The position numbers and the translations under genes were made by a program. 12,282 nt of DNA from CAZKTS01 sp964555735 (GTDB lineage Bacteria; Actinomycetota; Acidimicrobiia; IMCC26256; PALSA-555), in the NCBI GenBank assembly GCA_964555735.1, contig CAZKTS010000126.1:1-12282 (forward strand), written 5' to 3'. This document shows, piece after piece, positions 1-6,121 of the stretch. A model generated the notes under the pieces. It saw only the letters and a program-made list of their open reading frames with translations, searched no databases and was not told where the DNA came from. The first letter of the stretch is position 1. Each line of letters opens with the position of its first letter.

Positions 1-683
1 GCCGAGTTCGCGAGCACGGGGACATCCCAGGCGAGGGTGTCGAGCGCAACCGCGACCGCACGCGACGCCATGCCGAGCCCGAGGTAGACGAGCGAGTCGG
101 GGTCGAGGTCGCGCAGCGCGGCGACGGGTGCGGTGAGGTCCTCGGCGAGCGACGACACCGACGTCGTCGCCGCAACCTCGATGCCGAACGCGCCGCGCGA
201 CTGCTCGAAGAACTCGGCGTAGCGGCGCCCGACCGGCGAGTGGTCCTGCACGATCGCGGGCCGGTGCAGGCCCCGAGCCTGGAGGCGGGCTGCGAGCACC
301 GCGGGCTCTTCCTCGAGCGATCCGATCTGGTACTGGAAGCCGTACTCGCCGCGGGTTCGCTCTCCGCCGGTGTAGTTGAGCGTGACCAGGCCGAGCTCGT
401 CGCCGATCGGGGTGGTGATGAGCGCGTTGTCGCTGATCGCGGGCCCGAGGACGAGCAGGCAGCCGGCCGCGTCGAGCTCGAGGAACGACGTCACGACCTC
501 GTGCTCGCTCCCCATCGGCAGTCCGGCGGCGACGACGGGGACGAGCTCGATGCCGCGGTCGAGGCGGCCCGACGCGCCGACCTCGTCGATGCCGCGCTGC
601 ACGGCGCCCTCGAACGCGGCGCCCCCGTCACCTTGCGGGTAGTCGTAGAACACGCCGATGCGCACGGGCGCCGGGGACGGCAC
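1..683 (-). CDS. Periplasmic-binding-protein-fold (type I, Leu/Ile/Val-binding-like) protein without signal peptide, 3' end outside window
   Basis: The frame is open from a GTG at 683 to the window edge, giving 227 complete codons of the N-terminal part. After a short lead it reads RIGVFYDYPQGDGGAAFEGA, the first strand and helix of a type I binding-protein fold. Later stretches include LLVLGPAISDNALITTPIGD, LVTLNYTGGERTRGEYGFQY, then RPAIVQDHSPVGRRYAEFFE, which starts the second lobe. This matches the substrate-binding proteins of branched-chain-amino-acid-type ABC importers. Unlike those, it has no signal peptide or lipobox: the fold starts within about 7 residues of the start. It may therefore be a cytoplasmic ligand sensor, or an unusual binding protein. 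The start is uncertain: GTG at 683 is 4 bp past the cytochrome stop, and GTG at 665 is the alternative; neither has a clear Shine-Dalgarno. It probably shares a transcript with the cytochrome. The family call is firm; the role is not known. Confidence 0.85.
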   Translation of the reverse strand, partial: MPSPAPVRIGVFYDYPQGDGGAAFEGAVQRGIDEVGASGRLDRGIELVPVVAAGLPMGSEHEVVTSFLELDAAGCLLVLGPAISDNALITTPIGDELGLVTLNYTGGERTRGEYGFQYQIGSLEEEPAVLAARLQARGLHRPAIVQDHSPVGRRYAEFFEQSRGAFGIEVAATTSVSSLAEDLTAPVAALRDLDPDSLVYLGLGMASRAVAVALDTLAWDVPVLANS

Positions 684-687
684 CGAC

Positions 688-1038
688 TCAGCCGCCCAGT
701 CCGGTACGGGTGAACTCGACCACCTGCTCGATCTGCGCCGCGGTCAGGTCGCCGCCGAACGACGGCATCCCACCCCGGCCGTCGGTCACCACCGCCACCT
801 GGTCGGCCGCGTCGGGGAAGGCCTCGACCACCTTGCCGTCGGAGAGCTGCGGACCGAGGCCGCCACCGCCGTCGGTGCCGTGGCAGCTCGCGCAGTTGGC
901 GGCGAAGATCGACGCGCCGGGGCTGGTTGGCCCCGCGGTGTCGTCGCCGGGCTGGTTGGCGAACAGTGCGATCACGAACGCTGCGGCCCCCACGAGGACG
1001 ACGATCTCGACCACGTTCACGAACCGCTTGAAGGTCAT
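688..1038 (-). CDS. Membrane-anchored monohaem cytochrome c
   Basis: This 116-residue protein starts at the ATG at 1038 (MTFKRFVNVVEIVVLVG). A hydrophobic helix at about residues 7-27 works as an uncleaved anchor and is followed by a short linker. The class I cytochrome c domain has the haem site C49-A-S-C52-H53 in the context ANCASCHGTDGGGG and a likely axial methionine, M91, in GGMPSF. It should carry electrons on the outer face of the membrane. It lies 10 bp after the DUF6529 gene and just before the binding-protein-like gene, so the three are probably co-transcribed. A longer reading upstream in the same frame (to 1140) is low-complexity Ser/Arg sequence running inside the DUF6529 gene, and was rejected as N-terminal sequence. 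The partner oxidase or reductase is not in the window. Confidence 0.93.
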   Translation of the reverse strand: MTFKRFVNVVEIVVLVGAAAFVIALFANQPGDDTAGPTSPGASIFAANCASCHGTDGGGGLGPQLSDGKVVEAFPDAADQVAVVTDGRGGMPSFGGDLTAAQIEQVVEFTRTGLGG

Positions 1039-1048
1039 CCGGCTGCGC

Positions 1049-1624
1049 TCACCAGAGGGGGATGCCGGCGGGACGGCTGGTGAAGAACCAGACGCTGCTC
1101 GTGAGGAAGATGACGACGAGCGCGGTGAACACGGCGCCACCGACGACCGGCAGCGTCCAGCCCGGCAGGCCCTGGACTCGGACCGAGAGCACCTTCATCA
1201 CGAACACGCCGTAGAAGAAGCAGCCCGCCAGGGAGTGCACGAGCACGCGCGTGTCGGTCGACTGGAAGCCGAGCGACCAGAGGCAGTGGTACGCGACGGG
1301 GAGGGTGAGCGCGAACGCGAGCGTGCCGACCAGGCGGTGCGCGTCACCCAGCCAGGGTGGCGCCTGGCGAGGCCAGTGCAGCTTGCCGTAGAGCCGCATC
1401 GCGAGGAGCACCTGCACGAGCGCCAGCGCGACCGCGGCGGTGGCGAACCACACCTTGAGCTGGATCGTGTCGGAGAAGAAGAGGGTGTACGGCTTCTCGC
1501 CCGTCGGGGTGTGCACGTCGGCGTAGACGCCGAGCCCGACGGCGACGACCGCGCCCGCCAGCCCGATGCCGAGCAGCTTGGTGCCCGGGCTCGTGACCCG
1601 CTGCTCGACCGCCGGTGCTGTCAC
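1049..1624 (-). CDS. DUF6529-type five-helix integral membrane protein, candidate b-haem electron carrier
   Basis: With the GTG at 1624 this is a 191-residue protein (MTAPAVEQRVTSPG...). Hydrophobic segments fall near residues 16-36, 56-77, 97-117, 128-147 and 157-178. I recognise it as a DUF6529-like actinobacterial membrane protein; its function is undescribed as far as I know. Histidines H96 (GDAHRLVG), H113 (VAYHCLW) and H130 (VLVHSLAG) sit in or at the ends of adjacent helices, a spacing that could ligate haem b as in cytochrome b561-type proteins. This, with the cytochrome c gene 10 bp downstream, is the basis for suggesting an electron-transfer role. The GTG at 1624 is preferred over the in-frame GTG at 1660 because AGGA lies 7 nt upstream of it, and the extra 12 residues (ARAGRWGQDGR) look like untranslated sequence. 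Confidence 0.85.
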   Translation of the reverse strand: MTAPAVEQRVTSPGTKLLGIGLAGAVVAVGLGVYADVHTPTGEKPYTLFFSDTIQLKVWFATAAVALALVQVLLAMRLYGKLHWPRQAPPWLGDAHRLVGTLAFALTLPVAYHCLWSLGFQSTDTRVLVHSLAGCFFYGVFVMKVLSVRVQGLPGWTLPVVGGAVFTALVVIFLTSSVWFFTSRPAGIPLW

Positions 1625-1631
1625 GCGGCCA

Positions 1632-1635
1632 TCCT
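1632..1635 (-). promoter_or_regulatory. Shine-Dalgarno deciding the DUF6529 start
   Basis: AGGA on the minus strand is followed by seven bases and then GTG at 1624. It favours that GTG over the in-frame GTG at 1660. Confidence 0.55.
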
Positions 1636-1694
1636 GGCCCCATCGCCCGGCGCGCGCCACCGCCGAGGCCCGGTCCCGACGGGTGCCGCCTCGC

Positions 1695-1700
1695 TAGTGT
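1695..1700 (+). promoter_or_regulatory. Candidate -10 element (TAGTGT) for a leaderless transcript of block B
   Basis: TAGTGT fits the actinobacterial -10 consensus TANNNT. It lies in the 82 bp divergent gap (1625-1706), in very GC-rich surroundings, and ends 6 nt before the ATG at 1707. That would place the transcription start at or next to the start codon, a leaderless mRNA, consistent with the lack of a Shine-Dalgarno. I see no convincing -35 hexamer 17-18 bp upstream. I saw no clear promoter for the opposite-strand DUF6529 gene in this gap. Confidence 0.4.
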
Positions 1701-1706
1701 CCCGGC

Positions 1707-1862
1707 ATGTTCGGCGCGGACCGGCTGGATGCGAGCTGGCCGCCGGTCCTCGTCATCGTGGTGGTCGGGCTCGTAAGCGCGACCACCCTCTCGTTCGTCG
1801 TGGTCCTTCGGAGGCTGCGGTCGGAGAGCCGCGCCCAACGCAGGAAAGGACGTCCGGCGTGA
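1707..1862 (+). CDS. Small single-helix membrane protein (51 aa) coupled to the downstream channel gene
   Basis: The frame reads MFGADRLDASWPPVLVIVVV, continues as GLVSATTLSFVVVLRRLRSE, and ends in a basic tail, RAQRRKGRPA. One transmembrane helix spans about residues 13-35. Acidic residues at the N-terminus and an Arg/Lys-rich C-terminus predict an N-out, C-in orientation. I do not recognise a family. Evidence that it is real: a clean helix with positive-inside charge, an ATG with a good candidate -10 just upstream, and a stop (1860-1862) overlapping the channel's GTG (1859-1861) in a GTGA arrangement typical of translational coupling. It could be an accessory subunit of the channel, or a leader ORF that feeds ribosomes to the channel start; neither is proven. 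Confidence 0.65.
   Translation: MFGADRLDASWPPVLVIVVVGLVSATTLSFVVVLRRLRSESRAQRRKGRPA
1845..1850 (+). promoter_or_regulatory. Shine-Dalgarno (AAAGGA) for the channel, inside the small-protein gene
   Basis: AAAGGA sits 8 nt before the GTG at 1859. It fixes the channel start, which is otherwise hidden in a reading frame open far upstream. Confidence 0.6.
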
Positions 1863-3745
1863 AGCCGATCCAGCGATCCGTGGGCCAGAGGGTCCGCTAC
1901 CGCTTCGACAACACGATCTCGCGCGGCACCCTCCCGGTCATCGGGTACCTGGCAATCCTCACCTTCGCCCTGGTCCTCGTCGCCGCGCTGGTGCTGACCG
2001 TCACCGGCACCGCGGTGGGGGACGATCCGGACGCCGGGATCGGCGAGACGTTCTGGCAGAGCCTGCTGCGCATCCTCGACCCCGGCACGTTCTCGGGCGA
2101 CAACGGGTGGTTCCTGCGCCTGGTCATGCTGATCGTGACGCTGATCGGCATCTCGATCGCCGCGGTGCTGATCGGCCTCATCGCCAGCGGCATCGAGCAG
2201 CGCATCGAGATGCTGCGGCGCGGGCGCGGCCTCGTGGTGGAGACCGGCCACACCCTCATCCTCGGGTTCTCGCCCCGGGTGTTCACCGTGGTCTCCGAGC
2301 TGTGTGTGGCGAACGAGAACCAGTCGAAGCCGCGCATCGTCGTGCTCGCCGATCGCGAGAAGGAAGAGATGGAGGACGAGCTCGCGACGCGAGTCGAGGA
2401 GACGCGCGGCACCCGGATCGTCTGTCGCACCGGCGACCCCGCGAGCCTCCACGACCTCACGCAGGTCGCGGCCGAGCACGCCCGGGCGATCATCGTGCTC
2501 GGCGGCGACGAGGGTGGTGACGCCGACGTGGTGAAAGGCGTGCTGGCCGCGCTCTACGTCGTCGGCGACCGCGACGTCTCGATCGTGGCCGAGGTCGAGG
2601 ACGTCGAGACCGCGCGTGCGCTCGAAGAGGCCAGCAGCTCGCGCGTACGGACCGTGCGGTCGATGGACGTGATCGCGCGGATCACCGCGCAGGCGTGCCG
2701 CCAGGCCGGGCTCAGCCTCGTGTGCCAGGACCTGCTCGACTTCGACGGCGACGAGATCTACTTCGCGGACGCGACGCCCCTGGTGGGCCACACGTTCGGT
2801 GAGGCGCTGCTGGGCTACGAGGCGTCCTCGGTGATCGGTGTCCGCTTCGCCGACGGCACGCCCGTGATCAACCCGCCGATGGACACGGTGCTCGCCGCCG
2901 GCGACACGGTGATCGCGGTGTCGGAAGACGACGACACGGTGGTGTTCTCGGGGTTGCGCGACGAGGACGCGCCCGACGTCGTGCTCGGCCCGGCCGCGAG
3001 CGGGCCCGAGCAGCTGCTCGTGGTGGGGTGGAACTGGCTCGGCCCCGCGATCCTGCGGGAGCTCGACCAGTTCGCCGCGCCGCGATCGTCGGTCGACGTG
3101 CTGGTCGACCCGGACCTCGTGGACCCGAGCGAGCTCGACGACCTCGGGCTGCGGAACCTCCGCGTGCGCTACGAGGCGGAGCAAGGCGACCTCGACGAGC
3201 TGACCGCGACGGTCAGCGGCCGAACCTTCGACCACGTGATCATCCTCGGGTATCGCGACGGTCTGAGCGCGTCCGACGCCGACGCCCGCACGCTGCTGAC
3301 GCTCTTGCTCCTGCGCCGTGCGCTCGACGACACCGCCGTCGACGGCAACCGCGCCCGGATCGTCACCGAGCTGCTCGACTCCCGCGACGTCGAGCTCGCG
3401 CGCGCCACCGGTGCCGACGACTTCGTGGTGAGCGACGCGCTCTCGAGCTACATGCTCGCCCAGCTCTCGGAGAACCCCGAGCTCGACCCGGTGTTCACCG
3501 ACCTCTTCGACGCGGAGGGCTCCGCGATCGCACTCAAGCCCGCGGGGTGGTACGTGCGAGCCGATGCCCCGGTGTCGTTCGCGAGGGTCGTCGCGGCGGC
3601 GCGGGCTCGCAGCGAGGTCGCGCTCGGCTATCGGCTCGCGTCCGGTGCCGACGGCCAGCCCGAGATCGTCATGAACCCCGCGAAGTCCGCGACCGCGACG
3701 CTCGGCGCGCACGATCGTGTCATCGTGATCGGCGCGCCGGAGTGA
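1859..3745 (+). CDS. CASTOR/POLLUX-like ion channel with two RCK (TrkA-N-type) domains
   Basis: This is a 628-residue protein starting at GTG 1859, with AAAGGA 8 nt upstream and a GTGA overlap with the small membrane protein. Two transmembrane helices lie near residues 26-49 and 86-109. Between them a re-entrant segment contains LDPGT (about 73-77), in the place where plant CASTOR has its ADAGN filter. A first RCK nucleotide-binding domain begins at GHTLILGFSPRV (about 130) and has a C-terminal subdomain near 300-365. A second begins at EQLLVVGWNWLG (about 384). The segment GYRDGLSASDADARTLLTLL (about 464-483) matches the conserved Asp-Ala-Arg helix of the CASTOR/POLLUX family. It should form a tetrameric cation channel gated from the cytoplasm by ions or nucleotides; ion selectivity cannot be read from sequence. 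The in-frame extension upstream to 710 crosses other genes and is spurious. Confidence 0.9.
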   Translation: MKPIQRSVGQRVRYRFDNTISRGTLPVIGYLAILTFALVLVAALVLTVTGTAVGDDPDAGIGETFWQSLLRILDPGTFSGDNGWFLRLVMLIVTLIGISIAAVLIGLIASGIEQRIEMLRRGRGLVVETGHTLILGFSPRVFTVVSELCVANENQSKPRIVVLADREKEEMEDELATRVEETRGTRIVCRTGDPASLHDLTQVAAEHARAIIVLGGDEGGDADVVKGVLAALYVVGDRDVSIVAEVEDVETARALEEASSSRVRTVRSMDVIARITAQACRQAGLSLVCQDLLDFDGDEIYFADATPLVGHTFGEALLGYEASSVIGVRFADGTPVINPPMDTVLAAGDTVIAVSEDDDTVVFSGLRDEDAPDVVLGPAASGPEQLLVVGWNWLGPAILRELDQFAAPRSSVDVLVDPDLVDPSELDDLGLRNLRVRYEAEQGDLDELTATVSGRTFDHVIILGYRDGLSASDADARTLLTLLLLRRALDDTAVDGNRARIVTELLDSRDVELARATGADDFVVSDALSSYMLAQLSENPELDPVFTDLFDAEGSAIALKPAGWYVRADAPVSFARVVAAARARSEVALGYRLASGADGQPEIVMNPAKSATATLGAHDRVIVIGAPE

Positions 3746-3779
3746 CCACGAGCGCTCGAGTCGTGCCGGAGCCGGTCGC

Positions 3780-4457
3780 GTGAAGGAGCTCGACGACGCG
3801 TTGCGTCGGGTCGTGGGCGACACCGTCCACCGGATGTGGGATCGCGTCGTCGACTGGGGCACGCTCCGGCCGTCGCACGCCCGCGCCCGTCAGTTCCGCC
3901 GGTTCGGCGAGGGGAGCGCGATGTGCTTCCCGATCGGTGCCCTCTTCGGTGAGCGCTACATCTCGGTCGGGGCCGGGACGATCATCGGGCCCAACGTGAG
4001 CCTCTCGGCCGGGGTGTCGCCCGCACACGAGCTCGGCGACGTGGAGATCGTGTCGATCGGCGACGGCTGCCTGATCGGCAAGGGCTCCGGCATCGTCGCC
4101 CACGAGCGTGTCGAGATCGGTGCGGACGTGTTCACCGGCCACCACGTGTACATCACCGATGCCAACCACGGCTACGAGGACCCGACGGTCTCGATCGGCC
4201 GGCAGTTCGCGCCCCCGCGCCCCGTCTCGATCGGAGCCGGCTCGTGGCTCGGGCACGGCTCGATCGTGCTGCCCGGCGCGTCGGTGGGACGCCACGTCGT
4301 CATCGGCGCCGGCTCGGTGGTGACCGGTGCGATCCCCGACTTCTCGGTGGCGGTCGGTAACCCGGCCCGGGTGATCCGGCGTTACATCACCGGCGAGGGA
4401 TGGGTCGACGTGGACCGTCAGTCGCCCGACGCCGACGACGCCGCGGGCGCGGGGTAG
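3780..4457 (+). CDS. Left-handed beta-helix (hexapeptide-repeat) acyltransferase
   Basis: This 225-residue protein starts at GTG 3780, with GGAG 8 nt upstream (3768-3771) and 34 bp after the channel stop. An alpha-helical N-terminus (about 1-45) is followed by imperfect [LIV]-G-x4 turns from about residue 61: ISVGAGTIIGPNVSLSAG, VSIGDGCLIGKGSGIVAH, VEIGADVFTGHH, and after an insertion VSIGAGSWLGHGSIVLPG and VVIGAGSVVTGAIP. The loop VYITDANHGYEDP carries a likely catalytic histidine, H130, as in maltose/galactoside and xenobiotic O-acetyltransferases. The end, AVGNPARVIRRY, is typical of the family. It probably transfers an acetyl or other acyl group from acyl-CoA to a sugar or small molecule; the acceptor is unknown. 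Its last 40 bp overlap the convergent binding-protein gene. Co-transcription with the channel is likely from spacing but suggests no obvious functional link. Confidence 0.9.
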   Translation: MKELDDALRRVVGDTVHRMWDRVVDWGTLRPSHARARQFRRFGEGSAMCFPIGALFGERYISVGAGTIIGPNVSLSAGVSPAHELGDVEIVSIGDGCLIGKGSGIVAHERVEIGADVFTGHHVYITDANHGYEDPTVSIGRQFAPPRPVSIGAGSWLGHGSIVLPGASVGRHVVIGAGSVVTGAIPDFSVAVGNPARVIRRYITGEGWVDVDRQSPDADDAAGAG

Positions 4458-6121
4458 TCCGGCGGCGCGTCGCCCGGGGGCAGCGCGTCGAGCACCGTGA
4501 CCGACCGCGCGACGTCGTAGAGGCCGACGCGACCGTTCGGCCAGTCGGCGGGCAGGTACCTGCGGCCACCGAGCGCGTAGCGCCACATGCCGCGGTCGAC
4601 GTTCCCGACCTCGTCGGGTCCGACGGCGTCGGGATCCCAGAAGATCACGGTCGCGTCGTCGCCACCCGTGAAGTCGGTGCGCGGCCAGATGTCGTGGCGC
4701 CCCCACGACAGGTGGAGGAACGGCGCGCTCGTGTCGGCAGCCGACGGATAGCGGAAGAGGCCGTCGCGGAACGTCTCGGGGGTGAGGTCGGGCCCGGCGA
4801 GGTGCAGCCCGGTGAAGAAGATCAAGGGCGCCTGGACGAGCACCCGGAACGTGCTCGCAGCCGGTGGGCGTCCCGACTGCCAGACGAGGATCTGCGCGAG
4901 CTCATCGGTGCTGTCGGTCTGGCGCACGGGCAGGAGCGAGACGCCGAACGCATGCTTCCACTGCTCCTGGTCGTAGGTGCGCCCGAACACCGCGGTGTCG
5001 GTGTAGGCGTAGCCCATCACCACCCACTCGGGGAAGTAGTCCTGGCGCGTCGCCTCCGCCGTGAGGAACGTCGGGAAGACGGAGTCACCCGCGAGGATCA
5101 CGCTCGTGATGTCGTCCTCCTTGAGCGCCGCGATGATCGTGCGCGCGGTCTCCTGGGCGCGCTCGAGGTCGAGCTGGTAGGGCAGCTCGGTGCTGACGTC
5201 GACGCCCGCACGAGCGAGCAAGCGGCGGAAGCTGCGAAACGTCTCGTCGAAGGTGCCGGGCTCGTCGTCGTAGCGGACGATGCCGAACCGGCGCGTCCGG
5301 TCGCGGAGGTCGGGCGTCCCGGCGTGCGTGGCGCGCCGTCCCGCCAGCTCCTTGCCCACGAACGCCGCCCAGTGCTGGGCGGCCTGGCCGGGTGACGCGA
5401 GGGTCGGCCAGATGTACGGGGCGCGCGAGCGGAGGAAGGCGTCGGGCTGCGCGAGCACGCAGTCGCCGACGCAGAGCACACCACGGGCCGCGAGCTCGTC
5501 GGCGTACGCCGCGGTCTGCCCGGGCCCGCCCCAGGACGCGAACGCCTTCACCTCGGTGGCGACGCGGATGGCGTCGGCCTTCGCGGCGACGTCGTCGTCG
5601 GGCGGGCCGCTCGCCTTCACCGGCACGAGTCGCACGGTGCGTCCGTACGTCTGGTAGTGCGCGGCGAAGAAGTCGGCGTACTGCTGGTTGGTGACCAGCT
5701 CGGTGTCGAGGCTCTCGTCGCTCCCGCTGTCCTCGAAGTACGTCTGCTCGAGCAGGTCCGGCTGGGCCTGGTACACCGCCACGGTGATGGTGTCGGCGGT
5801 GACGCCGGGCGCGGTGGCGCCGCCGTTGTCGCCGCCGTCCCAGGGCTCCACGCACGGCGGCGCGTACGACAGCGGGACGGCGACGCGGCCACGCGTCGTG
5901 TCGCAGGTCGGGCCCCAGTCGACGTCGACGCCGCGTGCTCGGGCCTGGTCGAACGTCAGGGGGAGCGCGGCGGGCCGGCTCGGCCCCGGGGGACCCGCGA
6001 CGTCCTCGCCCGACCCGCCGCCGGCGACCAGGACCACGAGGCTGACGACGACGACCGCCGCGGTCAGCGGCAGATAGCGCGCCACGACGGTGCGGGCGGA
6101 CGGGCGCGACGTCCGGGTCAC
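4418..6121 (-). CDS. Large ABC-importer substrate-binding protein (type I periplasmic-binding fold) with N-terminal membrane anchor
   Basis: This is a 567-residue protein from GTG 6121, which overlaps the stop of the permease/ATPase fusion (GTGA), so it should be the dedicated binding protein of that importer. A basic N-terminus and one hydrophobic helix (about 16-34) precede a Gly/Pro-rich linker (GGGSGEDVAGPPGPSRPA). There is no lipobox cysteine, so it is either anchored by the helix or cleaved by signal peptidase I. The binding domain begins near ADTITVAVYQAQPD (about 109). The second lobe begins at RRFGIVRYDDEPGTFDETFR, and DITSVILAGDSVFPTFL is a further fold strand. At 567 residues it is longer than the usual roughly 370-450 of Liv-type proteins, with an extra N-terminal segment and a Trp/Asp-rich C-terminal part (WGRHDIWPRTDFTGGDDATV) ending near YLPADWPNGR. 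The ligand cannot be read from sequence. No Shine-Dalgarno is visible. Confidence 0.88.
   Translation of the reverse strand: MTRTSRPSARTVVARYLPLTAAVVVVSLVVLVAGGGSGEDVAGPPGPSRPAALPLTFDQARARGVDVDWGPTCDTTRGRVAVPLSYAPPCVEPWDGGDNGGATAPGVTADTITVAVYQAQPDLLEQTYFEDSGSDESLDTELVTNQQYADFFAAHYQTYGRTVRLVPVKASGPPDDDVAAKADAIRVATEVKAFASWGGPGQTAAYADELAARGVLCVGDCVLAQPDAFLRSRAPYIWPTLASPGQAAQHWAAFVGKELAGRRATHAGTPDLRDRTRRFGIVRYDDEPGTFDETFRSFRRLLARAGVDVSTELPYQLDLERAQETARTIIAALKEDDITSVILAGDSVFPTFLTAEATRQDYFPEWVVMGYAYTDTAVFGRTYDQEQWKHAFGVSLLPVRQTDSTDELAQILVWQSGRPPAASTFRVLVQAPLIFFTGLHLAGPDLTPETFRDGLFRYPSAADTSAPFLHLSWGRHDIWPRTDFTGGDDATVIFWDPDAVGPDEVGNVDRGMWRYALGGRRYLPADWPNGRVGLYDVARSVTVLDALPPGDAPPDYPAPAASSASGD
4433..4472. 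terminator. Possible hairpin at the convergent gene ends
   Basis: CGACG-A-CGCCGC (4433-4444) can pair with GCGGCG-CGTCG (4462-4472), giving an 11-bp stem with one bulged A and a 17-nt loop that contains the acyltransferase stop. No U-tract follows on either strand, and chance hairpins are common at this GC content, so this is only a candidate bidirectional terminator. Confidence 0.22.

Noticed and set aside
710..1858. Apparent 383-residue N-terminal extension of the channel
   Set aside because: It crosses the opposite-strand cytochrome and DUF6529 genes with low-complexity sequence. The channel has its own GTG with a Shine-Dalgarno at 1859.
1694..3862. A 722-codon open frame on the minus strand, antisense to the channel
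   Set aside because: It is compositionally biased (Arg/His/Val/Asp), has no recognisable fold, and covers a clear channel gene and its neighbours' starts.
3720..4706. A 328-codon minus-strand frame antisense to the acyltransferase
   Set aside because: It has Arg/His/Asp-rich shadow composition, while the opposite strand has clear hexapeptide repeats.
4400..5395. A 331-codon plus-strand frame antisense to the binding protein
   Set aside because: It has no domain pattern and mirror composition; the minus-strand reading has a signal anchor and a binding-protein fold.
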